Shown piece by piece: positions 23,101-33,265 of a stretch of 64,000 bases of DNA (positions within the stretch are counted from its first letter, which is position 1; every line of letters begins with the position of its first letter). The translations under genes were made by a program, and so were the position numbers. The DNA is from Gloeopeniophorella convolvens. Its lineage: Eukaryota; Basidiomycota; Agaricomycetes; Russulales. The stretch is from NCBI GenBank assembly GCA_022496205.1, contig WTXD01000018.1:310001-374000 (forward strand), in the 5' to 3' direction. A model generated the notes under the pieces. It was given only the letters and a program-made list of their open reading frames with translations, was not told the DNA's origin and did no database searches.

Positions 23101-24119
23101 CTGCCCTACAAGCCGCTGTATATGGAGGGTCTCTCGACATAACACAACTACTTCTCAATCACGGCGCGGATGTCAATGTCCAGGGCGGCATGTATGGCAC
23201 TGTCCTACAAGCCGCTGCATACCGAGGGTCCCTCGATGTCACGCGGCTACTCCTCGAGCACGGCGCGGATGTCAATGCACAGGGCGGCTGGTTTGACACT
23301 GCCCTACAGACTGCTGCGATCTCCGGATACCTTGACGTCACACGACTGCTTCTCGAGCACGGCGCGGATGTCAATGTCCGGGGCGACAAGTATGGCACTG
23401 CCCTACAATTCGCCGCATATGGAGGGTCCCTCGACGTTACGCGACTGCTCCTCGAGCACAGCGCGGATGTCAATGGCCAGGGCGGCATATATGGCACTGC
23501 CCTACAAGCCGCTGCATACCGAGGGTCCCTCGATGTCACGCAGGTACTTCTCGAGCACGGCGCGAATGTCAACGCCCAGGGCGGCGAGTATGGCACTCCC
23601 CTACAAGCCGCCGCAATTCGAGACTCCCCTGACGTCACGCGACTGCTCCTCGAACACGGCGCGGATGTCAATGCACAGGGCGCCAAGTTTGGCACTGCCC
23701 TACATACTGCTGCGATCTCCGGATACCTCGGCGTCACACGGCTGCTCCTCGAGCACGGCGTGGATGTCAATGCACAGGGTGGCGAGTATGGCACCGCCCT
23801 ACACGCCGCTGGATATGGAGGGTCCCTCCACGTCACGCGACTGCTTCTCGAGCGCGGCGCAGATGTCAACACTCAGGGCGGCATGTTTTGCACCCCCCTA
23901 CAGGCGGCCGCGGCATATCAGGGTGATGAGGCTATTAGCATCGTCCGACTGCTCCTCGAACATGGCGCAGACCCAAACATCCAAGGCGGTAAACATGGCT
24001 CCGCGCTCCAGGCAGCGTTGTTCGAAGGGAACACCGAAGTCGCACAGCTGCTTTCTAGTATCACAGTCACCGACAACACGGGCCATGCGCACTGGCAGAT
24101 GGATTCTGATGACAGGTAA
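20170..24119 (+). CDS. STAND/NLR-like receptor: Goodbye - NACHT - ankyrin repeats (NLR copy 1)
   Basis: Eight exons splice without a break to 1188 residues: 20170-20475, 20529-20579, 20631-20832, 20882-21034, 21088-21237, 21298-21322, 21384-21992 and 22049-24119. Residues about 5-180 resemble the fungal STAND N-terminal Goodbye domain (QGFKQILDRALEEYTNVTG; SYDALIGLFESISNFLERLK). A NACHT NTPase follows. Its Walker A GKPGAGKT (about 286) is assembled across the exon 5/6 junction. Walker B is YIVVDALDEC (about 388) and LCVTSRPEDD lies near 430. A winged-helix-like linker contains PLTVTELAEVLVID. About 12 ankyrin repeats of 33 residues (780-1180) end the protein. Such proteins are oligomerising signal switches used in fungal non-self recognition; the ligand here is unknown. 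Confidence 0.9.
22896..24060 (+). repeat. Ankyrin-repeat array of NLR1, about 12 units of 99 bp
   Basis: Each unit encodes a variant of GTALQAAAYGGSLDVTRLLL followed by EHGADVNAQGGEY. The 99-bp DNA units are very similar, and variation concentrates at the residues after QAAA (for example YGGSLDV, YRGSLDV, ISGYLDV, IRDSPDV). In ankyrin folds these lie on the exposed helix and turn surface. Confidence 0.85.
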
Positions 24120-24822
24120 CGTTCGCTCGACCGCGCATTTTCCCTTGCTTCGTGGCACTGACTACTGGTGGGCAGAAGTCCTTCGCTTACTGCCGGAGCC
24201 GAGGGATAAAGGGTGCCGTGCATGATGATGTATACGCGGTCTTTCCCGCACTTTTATTTTTGTTTAAGCATAAACGATGTTATTCTGGATATGTGAGAAC
24301 GGGCAATCTGCGAGATGGAGGTCTGTACCGCCAAGTGTGAATCAGAGAGATCGCGGAAATTCGAAGGACGCGGCGCTCTTTGGCGCCGTAGTGTCTTTGA
24401 ACACATACGCCGCCTTTCCGAAGCGACGCCATCACAAAACAATGAAAACAGGGGTGCCACCACGTACAGCAGTGGCTCATGCTCATAACATGTCGTATAC
24501 GGCGTCGAAGGATTACTTACTGTACTCGCCACTTACCTGTACACTTGAGCTCTGGATCGCACCCAATGCCGACACGCACACAAAACGTGGGTAACCCTCT
24601 GAGCACGTGCCAGTCAGGGATATACCCTGCAGTAGTCCGCAGAACTCGTAAAGACATGTATGGGGATGCATCCCGGTGGAATTGGCTCAGAATAATCCCT
24701 TGCCTACGCCGCCGACGCCCTCATCTCCCAGAAAGCCACCATCCTGCGCCCATTCCACACACTGAGCCGCGACTTCCTCGCTGTGGTCTAAGCGAGTGCG
24801 CCCGAGTCAGCATTGAGCGCAT
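24120..24822. other. Convergent intergenic region NLR1 - LDAH1
   Basis: No gene. Most of it is repeated downstream of NLR3 (45822-46504) and, more diverged, downstream of NLR2 (37090-37776), so it belongs to the duplicated unit. It should hold both 3' ends. Confidence 0.5.
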
Positions 24823-25818
24823 TTACGAGATCATATACAACGCACTGGTGCAAAATGCATGCGGGACCTCATCGCGCCTGCGCACGACACGCGTCTCCGA
24901 CGCCGACACCGGCGTCTCGCCCAGCGCGCGCAAGACTGCCTCGCGCTGCTCGCCGACCCACTTCTCCGCATAATAGAACCACAGGTCCTCCGCGAACTCC
25001 CGGAGGAACGCCATGTCGAGCTCGCGCACCGCCTCCATCTCGTCGTTCGCCATCGTGAACGCGTAGTAGATGGCCGCCGGCGCCTGGAGGAAGTCGTGCA
25101 GGACATGCAGCTGGTGGCGCGGCCAGCCACGCTCGATTATGCCGAGGACGTACAGTGGGACATGCCGCACGACGACCGAGAGGTATGTGATCGCGCGCGG
25201 CCAGGGCAGGCGGAAGACCGGCTGTGGGATTATGGAGATCAGATGCTGCGCGTGCCAAGTGGCAAGGGCGCACGCACCGAGAGGAGGCGGCCGCTGGGCG
25301 TGCTGCCGATGTGCGAGATCGTCGGGAAGAGTATGAATGCGCCCACGCGCGGGCGCAGCGCAGGGCGCGCCTTGAGCACCTGCTGGACGAACCACGAGCC
25401 GACGATCTGCCCGACGAAGAGCACATGCGTCTCCGTGCCGTACGCGGTCACGATGTTGTCGAGGAGCCGGACGTACGCCTGGATCTGCGTGGGCAGCATC
25501 ACGGAGGACGGGTCGAGGTATGCGCCATCGCCGCCAATGTAGGAGATGAGGCCGAGGTGGCCGCGGGCGGGGGTGGTGACAGAGGAGCTGGCTGTGGCTT
25601 TGTGTATCGCATTCAAGAAGGGAACATAGAAGTCGAGTAGCTCCGGGTTCCCTGGCGTACGATATGAGGCATCGATCAGGAAACAAGGAAATGTGAAGCG
25701 CACCAGGGATAAAGAGCAACACGGTGTGCGGCACCCTGTCCTGCGTCCTCCATGACCACCACAGCACTTGCATCTGGCCAAACTGCTTCCTGTGGCTATA
25801 CGAGGCATCGACGGGCAA
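24823..25818 (-). CDS. LDAH-type alpha/beta hydrolase, catalytic residues lost (LDAH copy 1)
   Basis: Three exons (25818-25704, 25651-25278, 25245-24823) give 303 residues in one open frame. The family (lipid droplet-associated hydrolase) acts on lipid esters at lipid droplets. Family pieces seen are VLLFIPGNPELLDFYVPFLN, GHLGLISYIGG, VGAFILFPTISHIGSTPSGR, FTMANDEMEAVRELD and VPHAFC. The nucleophile motif, GHSVGSW in copy 3, reads GQIVGSW here, so the serine is gone. Two residues including the likely catalytic Asp are missing (FYYAEKW against FYYAEEDKW). The His of VPHAFC stays. It is either a decaying gene or a non-enzymatic pseudoenzyme. It is convergent with NLR1. Confidence 0.75.
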   Translation of the reverse strand: MPVDASYSHRKQFGQMQVLWWSWRTQDRVPHTVLLFIPGALHISLFPDRCLISYAREPGATRLLCSLLECDTQSHSQLLCHHPRPRPPRPHLLHWRRWRIPRPVLRDAAHADPGVRPAPRQHRDRVRHGDACALRRADRRLVVRPAGAQGAPCAAPARGRIHTLPDDLAHRQHAQRPPPLGACALATWHAQHLISIIPQPVFRLPWPRAITYLSVVVRHVPLYVLGIIERGWPRHQLHVLHDFLQAPAAIYYAFTMANDEMEAVRELDMAFLREFAEDLWFYYAEKWVGEQREAVLRALGETPVSASETRVVRRRDEVPHAFCTSALYMIS

Positions 25819-26929
25819 CTAGTTTTCGCTCTCTAGGGAGCAGGCAAGAGCTGCCCCGGACTGGCAGACCAAATGAGGTGCGTGTGCGTGCGTCGGGTCT
25901 GTCACGTGTAGACCAGAGCGACGACGCCGCCCGTCGTCCGCCATTGGCCACTGGAATAGGTCGTCCTCGCACGCCTTTGCACACCCGTCCGTGGAACAAG
26001 ACGTCCTCATGCTCTGTCTGGCTTCGCGTGGGGACTTATATGATTCAGGAATCGCCGTTTCGATTTCGTCTCTCCCGCTTGGCGCCTACATACCCAGGGC
26101 CATATTCCGGTACTGTGAGCGCAGGCCGGAGGTCCATCTATCCGCAACCTCATATAAGGGACAGCGGTGAAGTATACTGTATATATGTATATACACAATA
26201 TACTAGTTTTCCTACTTGCATACAGCACCGCACGGTGTTCCAATGAGAAGCCTACGTTACTTGGCCCTAAGTTGTTCGACAGGTGAACATGTCGCGCTTG
26301 ATGTCGCGTGCACGCGTTATCAAACGCGAATACAGGCTCTGCATCACCGCTCTTCACGGACCAGATGTGCCGTTGGTCCGATGGCGGTGGCGAGAGGGAG
26401 CGCGAGCAAAGCGCGAGCACGAGGCGGTCGGAGGCGAATGAAATCAAATGACGAAAACCAAACGAAAACGGCGTATTGCGCGCGCAGCGCACGCGACGTA
26501 CTTATAATAGCGACATGAAAAGAAGGGAGAGTGTACGAAACGATAGGCAGCACCTATATATTTCAGTGACCATGTGCATTTTGAACTGTGATGCAGGCCT
26601 CTGCAAAGTTCGCACCTTAGGTGCGCGCTGTCACGTGACTGAATGTCTTGAAAGCACGAAGGGTAACCACTGCTGGCTTACAGGAAGTTGAGGGCGAGGG
26701 CCCACACACGAAAGCCTCGTCATACATTTCATATGACAGCAGTGTGCAGGATGGACGCGAGTCGATCCATGCCTCTGGGCCCGCGACGACACTGAGGGTG
26801 CTGTGGGAGTGATGGATACTTCGGGCTGAATTGACTGAAAGCAGTTAACTTGGGCATCGAGGAACAATCAGGAGGATCTGACGTACCGATGAGCACACCC
26901 CGTGCCTGCGCTACATTGCGCGGGTGTTA
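25819..26929. other. Intergenic region after LDAH1
   Basis: No supported gene. From about 26165 it repeats the AT-rich block seen at 18300-18360, which begins the duplicated Tcd1-like relic. Confidence 0.4.
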
Positions 26930-27640
26930 TGTGCCCGACCTCCAACCGACGAAGTCCATCGCGCCTGTCACCAGTGAAGTGCAATTAGCATGGGGTGTGC
27001 CCAACTGCACATCGTACGCACATATCGATGGACCAGACGGTCCCCTCCAGAGACGCTGCGCCGTCCTATTAGTCCTCATGCAACAGCACAGTCCATGGCC
27101 TCGACTTCGCAAAGCCGCGCACAGCACCCACAATGCATGCTACCGTCACCTTGAGCGTGGCGACGTCCTCGCTCGCCGCCGCCGCGTGCCGGCTGCGTGA
27201 CGCAGTCGAAGTGAACAAGCCACGGGGACCAGTCGGGCACCGGACGCTAGATAGATCGACGCCCGGCTCCCAACGCTGCCGCGTGCGATGGCGATGACAC
27301 TTGCGTGGTGCAGCATGCCCGCGTCGCCGAGGAAAGCATAGTTGCGTGCGGGCTACCCGTGAACAATCTCTTCGACGCCAATGTCCGCGCCGGTGTCAGC
27401 GAGGGCTGAAAGGGGTGTAGCGGAGAGGGCAAGGGCGGGATGAACGAGCGTGCGGGGCTGCCGGCGAGTGCACGCTGCATATCTGGGGCGATGTTGGGAC
27501 GTTGCTCGGTGTGTGCGCGGGTGTCGGCGAGGAAGAGGAACGAGCGGGTAGCTAGCACGCTGCGGGCGGCGGTGAGGCGAGCTGAGTTTGCGCAAGGTAA
27601 GGCTGGGGTTGAACGTTGAGGTTGAGGTCGTCATTGTAGT
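26930..27640 (-). pseudogene. Relic of the Tcd1/TcdA-like E1-type enzyme, copy B
   Basis: The DNA aligns over several hundred bases with relics A and C (for example ACATCGTACGCACATATCGA at 27011 and GCACATATTGATGGACCAGA at 32250). On its own it shows little: a frame with TLERGD-like and AAALRSRG pieces, and a degraded N-terminal part between 27240 and 27640 shared with relic C. It has no intact glycine loop or adenylation motif. I assign it by similarity to the other two, not by its own motifs. Confidence 0.45.
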
Positions 27641-27780
27641 CGCTGACGAGAAAGGAGTCTTTCAAAAAAGGCGGCGTGGGAGCGGTGCAGAAAAGAGTCA
27701 AAAGACGCAACTCCTTGTCGACGTCGACGCTCAAACAAAGAAACTGAGTCAGAGTCGCAGCTGAGTGGGTCTGCCGGGTC

Positions 27781-30700
27781 ATGGCCCCGAGCAACCAGCC
27801 CCTGCCCGGGCTGTCCAGCTCCCGCCCAGCAAAAAAATCAAACGACCTCGTTCCCCTCGGCCGCCGTGATGTCCAGGTCAAACACTCCAACCGCCTCGAC
27901 GCCAATGGGCTCCTCCCCTCCACCGCCCGCGCCCTCGTCTTGCGCAACGGCAAGCAGGGCACCATGGGCACCGGCGAGCTCATGTCCCTCAGGCGGCCCA
28001 TCGGCCGCGAGAAACTAGACCTGCTCGGAGGTGCGCCCCCGCGTGCCCCACGCCCTGCGCATAATGTACTCAGTCGTCTGGCTGAAAAGAGGACCTCATC
28101 GCGCAGTTCACCAAGGACGCCCTCGCCGCACCCTTCAACATCGCCCGCCTCGTCAGCGCTGCGGATGCAGAGTACAGCGGTGCGTGCCGCATCACTCTGA
28201 TTCTGCCGCATTGTGCATAGATGGATACGTTTCTTTCTGCGCAGCGCACGTCGACGACATCAAATGGCTCAAGGACCCCGATCTCTTCTACCACGAACTG
28301 TCGACGGAGGTGCTGTCGAGCGTCTCGCAGTTGTCGTCTGGCGCAGCGCAGCCAAATCCGCTCAAAGACAAGAGCACCGTGATCAACGTGCTCGGGACCC
28401 GGTAGGGGGCCCTACCCTCCACGCGCACTGTATGGCGTTGATTTCTCCCGAAACCTGATGGGTAGGATACACAACTCGTACATGCTCGCGGCTGCCTGGA
28501 AGCTCGTCCGCGACCGCCTCGAGCTGCTGGAGGAGAAGGGCATCATGAACGGCCCCGTGCGCACGCAGCTCACGCAGAAGCCGCAGCTGCGGCAGGAGTA
28601 CCTCGTCGTCTGCGACATGCTCGCCGCGCTCATCGATGCGCTCCAAGCGCGCTTCTCGCTGCTCGCAGCGACAGCTGGTGCGCCACGTGCACCTGCGCCC
28701 GAAAGCCCGCACCCTCACGCGCACGCCCCTCCACAGAGCACTTCAAGGCGTATTTCAGGCGGCACGATGAAACGGACACGGCGCACCCCGGATACATGTT
28801 CGACTGGTCCGCGCTGCGCGAGGCATACAGGTCGTACGTAGACTCGATCGTCATCGAGCTCTGCCTCCCGGACTCGCGCTACCCCAAGTACATCCTCACG
28901 CGCATGCTCGAGGACGCGACGCAGGAGGCACCGCGTGAGAAGCGGCGGTTTCCCCAGGCGCTGTTCGACGCCCTCGGGGACCTTGCCGTGAGTGCCCTGC
29001 AGCTTCCGCACGGCCTGTGACGTCGATGTCGCTTATACCTCGCTGTCGTCTGCGCCCTGCAGGTGGCACTGCAGCTACAGGAGACGCTTGAGGCGCCGCT
29101 GCTAGGCCCTGTGAGTGAGCAGTGGCGCAAAGAGCCGCGCGAGATGCCAGAGGAATTCGTCCGCTGGGTCGAGGCGCAGGCGTACTCCGAGGACGCGTCG
29201 GGGCGGCTCGGCCCAACACTGGGCACAATCTTCCCTCTCCAAAACACAAAGCAGCGCAAGGTCGTCGACTCGGTGTGGACCCGCATAAACGACGTACGGA
29301 CCCCGCTAGCACCCTTGGCACAGTGCGCTGACACAAGGCACGGAACAGACATACAGGGCGGTCGCCGGCACAGACCTGGACACCCTATGGGAGGTCGAGG
29401 ACGAGTTCCGGCGTGCGCCGCGCTGGTGCACCAAGGCGCCGCCCGCACCGCGCGGGAAGTTGCCTGAGGCGAGCAAGAGTAGCCACAAAGCCGAGCCCAA
29501 GAGGACAATGCGGATCACGGACGGGAACGACTCGGACCTGGAGACGATGCCGTCACTTCAGCACGTGTCGGACAGTTCCTTGGGCGACGAGAGCAGCAAC
29601 GAGAGCAGCGATGAGGCGTCGGGCGGCTCGGACACCGACGAGGAGTCGAGTGAGTACGACTCGGAGGAGGAGGCGGAGACGCGCGACCTCCTGCGCGAGG
29701 CAATGGACACCGCGAGCGCGCACCCAGAGATCTTTGAGGAGAAGAAGGTGTTCGAGCAGCGCTCGAACGACAACCGGTTCCTCAAGGCGCTCGGCGCGCT
29801 CAGAGGTGCGCACTGGCGCTTGTACTCCTGGTACTGAGGGTGGACACCGATACGCAGACCCCGCACAGGTCGCCTGTTCTCCTCGAACCCACGGCTCAAA
29901 ACGAACAGACCGGCGGCGCAGAACGTTGTCGCCGCCGCTGCACCCGGCTTCCCTCCGCCCGACGGTACGTCCCATTCTCGCCCGCCCCGACACGACCTAA
30001 GTATACGGCGTGACCCCGGTGCTGGCAGCGAGCAAGGCCCGCACGGTGACCGTCGAGGAAGTCAAGGATGAAGACGCGCCCTCGACCGCCGCGAAGAAGA
30101 AGAAAAAGAAAAAGCCGAAAAAGAAGAAAAAACCTGCGTCGGCCGCGGGCGGCGACCCCGAGGCGCCCGGGCCCGCCACGCCGCCGCCGTCCTCACCGGT
30201 CCTCGAGCCCGCGTCCCCGCCCGCACCAGTGGAAGAGACGACCACGCCGTCGTCGTCGGCACAGCCAGCTTCAGCGCCCGCCAAGAAAAAGCGCGCGCAC
30301 AAGGCGCAGCGCGCCGCCCCCGCGAGCACGGCCACGGTCCCCGCGCAGACGCCAACGCAGTCCGCGCACGCGTACACACAGGCCGAGCACCTCGCCTCGC
30401 CGCGCGTCAATGTCAAGCCGCGCGCGGAGGGGCCCTCCGGGGGCGGCAGCGCGGCGGAGAGCAAGCCGGGCGGCGGGGGTTTCTTCTCGCGCTTTGCGCG
30501 CAAGGCCACGGGGGCGCCGCGCGCACCGTCGGAGGAGCAGCGCGAGCGACGGAATCTCGGTGCATGGTTCAAGAGCATGAACCGGAGGAGTGCGGGGTTC
30601 CTCGCGCAGATCCTGGGCGCGGACAGGGGCGCGAAGAAGGGCGGCCCGCCGATGAAGTGGGACCACTTTGTCAAGGTGCGCCGTGTGGGCCGCGCGCCCG

Positions 30701-31031
30701 CGCGGGGGTGGCAGGGGCTGACGCGCGCGTGTGCGTGTGTGCGTTGCAGGTGATGATTGAGATGGGCTTCGAGGTCGACGCGACCGCCGCGGGGTCGAGC
30801 GTGCGCTTCCAGCCGCCGGACCCGGAGATGCGCTCCATCTCGTTCCACAAGCGTGAGTGGTGCTTTTGGTGCGTGGCTGCGCGCGCCCGGGGGTCGCTGA
30901 TCGCGCCACACACAGCGCACCCGGAGGACACGATCGACCTGATCACACTGCAGAAGTGGGGAAAGAAGCTGAAGAGCTACTACGGCTGGTCGGAGGAGAC
31001 GTTCCTGCAGTACGCCAGCGTGCCGCCCTGA
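27781..31031 (+). CDS. 878-residue protein with HicA-like C-terminal domain
   Basis: Eleven exons splice cleanly: 27781-28030, 28090-28179, 28245-28401, 28466-28677, 28737-28987, 29063-29293, 29349-29805, 29869-29964, 30002-30675, 30750-30852 and 30916-31031. The first about 420 residues are a helical region with no family I can name (EDLIAQFTKDALAAPFNIAR; HNSYMLAAAWKLVRDRLELL; PGYMFDWSALREAYRSYVDS). A long acidic Ser/Glu/Asp stretch (about 29550-29680), a Lys-rich run (30087-30131) and a Pro/Ala linker follow. The last about 80 residues (WDHFVKVMIEMGFEV, SISFHKPHPEDTIDL, KKLKSYYGWSEETF) look like the HicA fold, which in bacteria is an RNA-acting partner of HicB. Here it is only a domain; activity is unknown. 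It sits between NLR copies 1 and 2 and is not duplicated. Confidence 0.8.
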
Positions 31032-32049
31032 GCGCGCGCTAACGGACGCTGCACGCGCGCGGGGACCTCCAGGTGGATGTAAGAATGCCGGAAGTGCGGA
31101 GAGAAATCGTTGTTGTATGTCGCTGTGCGTGGTGTAACCGGCGAGCGCAGCTGGGAACGGCCGGTGCGGGTTTTGACCTTGCACAGCTGAGCTGCCTCCT
31201 GTGAAACGGCATGACGGTCCGAGCAATTATCCACGATGGATACTGACGCGCCGCCTGTAGCGGCACCCGCCCTGCTTGCAGTCAGTAGGTTATGTATGAT
31301 GAAAGTTGTTCAGAGGAAGTTGATGAATTCTTGGATTCTGGGGTTTGTATCAATATTGTACAAATTCATGGCATTCGCAATGAGGCAACGCTACAACTGC
31401 AATCATTCAGTGAAGCGCCAATTTTTTTGTCAGCCACTTGATACAACAGCCGCCCAACCAACATATAATATCGTGGTAAAATCTGTACTAGCTCAGAACG
31501 AGCACTTGAGGATGGGCGGTGATGCGGAGCAGAGTTAGACGAGTCCGAGGGAGGACAAGTGGGAGGAGCGCAGAGGTTGAAAAGGGAACCGCGAGTGGTG
31601 AAGCACTGATGATTGGAGCTTGTGTATGATACATTTGATACTACATGTCTATGAGGCAGCTTGAGTACGTTTACAATGGAGTAACCACGCAGGATTTCGG
31701 GTGCTGGGGCTCGAAAGGCTGGGTGTAACACAAGTGTACGAAAGTGATGACGCGCCTGTGATTATTGCGTCTCCAGTTGCGCAGTCTTGCTGTGCGTCAT
31801 CATATTTCGGAGGCTAGAATTAGTGTCAATTCTTGCATGCGGGTGCTAGGGAGAGTGTGGTCGGGCGGTGCGAAGGTAGTTGAGGAGCGGAGGCATTGGG
31901 AAGGGGTCCGGGAAATCGGTCCGGTCGGAAGTCCGAGCGCGGAATGGGATGCGACTTGCGCGGTTACGCGGTTACGCTCATCTCATGGATGGTGCAGCGC
32001 CAGCGACGCTTCCGAGATTTCCCAAAAAGCTGCGCGTGCGCTCCTGGAT
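31032..32049. other. Intergenic region, no gene seen
   Basis: About 1 kb between the HicA-domain gene and Tcd1-like relic C. It has only short ORFs without motifs and moderately AT-rich tracts. Confidence 0.4.
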
Positions 32050-32660
32050 TCAACTTAATATACCTTGGGGGGATCTGCAATCAGGATGTCGGTCGGGTCG
32101 AACTTAAGGCCTACCCTTATCGAGGACAATATAATGATGCCCTGGCGCACGCTCTGCGTCAACAGCTCGACCCCCGGCCGACAAAGTCCCGCACCTTCCG
32201 CCAGCGTAGGGTGGTTAGCATGGGACACGCCGAGCTGCACATCTCGTACGCACATATTGATGGACCAGAAAGAGCCATCCAAGGACGCCGCGCCGTCCTG
32301 GTCTCCGCGCAACAGCGCAATGCATGTACTCGACGTTGACAAGCTGCGCAAAGCCGCATATAGCATACCCGATGCACGCTACTGTCACCTTGGGAGTGGA
32401 GACGTCCTCGCTCGCGGCCGCCGCGGTCGGCGCCAGTGTCGGCGGGGCTGAAAATGGTGCAGCGCAGAGAGCGAGAGCAGGAAGAACGTGCATCCGGGGC
32501 TGCCGGCGAGCGCACACTGCATGTCCGCGGCGAGGTCGGCACGCCGCTTGGTGCAAGCTCAGTGTATGCGCGGGCGTCGGCGAGGGAGAGGAGCGAGCGG
32601 GTAGGATAGCGCGGGCGAGCAGAGTTTTGTGTGAGGTAAGGCTGGGGTCGAGCAGTGCCG
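32050..32660 (-). pseudogene. Relic of the Tcd1/TcdA-like E1-type enzyme, copy C
   Basis: On the minus strand EDVSTPKVTVACIGYAICGF then AQLVNVEYMHC (about 32405-32330) matches the family step EDVGTPKV-x(n)-V-x-VE. KFDPTDILIADPPKVY (about 32050-32110) matches the adenylation-domain segment SDPTRIQIAD. Frameshifts separate the pieces, and the following C-terminal half is missing. It precedes NLR2 at the same distance as relic A precedes NLR1. Confidence 0.55.
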
Positions 32661-33265
32661 GTGAATGGCGAGAATGAAGTTGTTTCGGAACGTCGCTGTT
32701 ATGTGGTTGCCAGTGAGCGAGAAGGAAAGTTGGGAAAGTGAGTGAATTGCCAGTGTAAGCGAGTCGGAGTTTCGCCTCGGAGCGACGCGCCGCTCATCAA
32801 CTTGCCTTTCAGCAGAGACGCCCGCATGGCACCAGCACCACCGGACGCTGTCAGTCTGCGCAATTATCCCCTCGAAACTCTCTATAACTCCTCGTGAGTT
32901 TCGGTACCTTGTGGTCTTGGGTTGTGGCCATCAACATACTTTCGTCGGATCAGCAGAAGTTGGAGGAGGAGGCCGTGACTCCAATGACACCTTTCATTGG
33001 ATGTCTTTGCCGCCTGGATGACGCGCGGCGCGCGCACTACGCCCGCTCGCTTTTAGGGTGCTTTATGGTACTCGCGTGCGCGCTTGCTTGCACCCCCGGA
33101 GCGGGCTACTGCCTGACCATGCAGTGTTAGTCCTGCTGCTCAAGCGCTCACCCATTGATCTGTACCTTCGACCACCCGCGCCTTGCGCCTTTCGATTCGG
33201 ACTTACCTCGTACCCGTGTCTCGCGTGGTGTCGATTAGCATCCTAAAACCTTCCTCTACGCATTC
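32661..33265. promoter_or_regulatory. Upstream region of NLR2
   Basis: From about 32845 it is closely similar to the region upstream of NLR1 and NLR3, including the run ending CGGATCAGCAGAAGTTGGAG, so it likely holds the promoter and leader. No gene is seen in it. Confidence 0.5.

Noticed and set aside
23159..23872. Long minus-strand ORF opposite the NLR1 ankyrin array (similar ones at 36171-36530, 44312-44848 and 44873-45484)
   Set aside because: It is a repeated shadow of the 99-bp ankyrin units: the same RSSRVTSRDP-like pattern recurs per unit, and no splice signals or start context support it.
22896..24060. Regular repeats as a CRISPR array
   Set aside because: The repeats are coding ankyrin units with no unique spacers, in a eukaryotic genome.
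24823..25818. Single-exon reading of LDAH1 over its whole length
   Set aside because: The middle of that frame is Arg/Pro-rich nonsense; the three-exon model recovers the hydrolase motifs and keeps phase.
30010..30753. Separate Lys-rich gene between the acidic-region exon and the HicA-like exon
   Set aside because: Splicing at 29964/30002 and 30675/30750 keeps one frame through to the stop at 31031, so it is one exon of the 878-residue protein.
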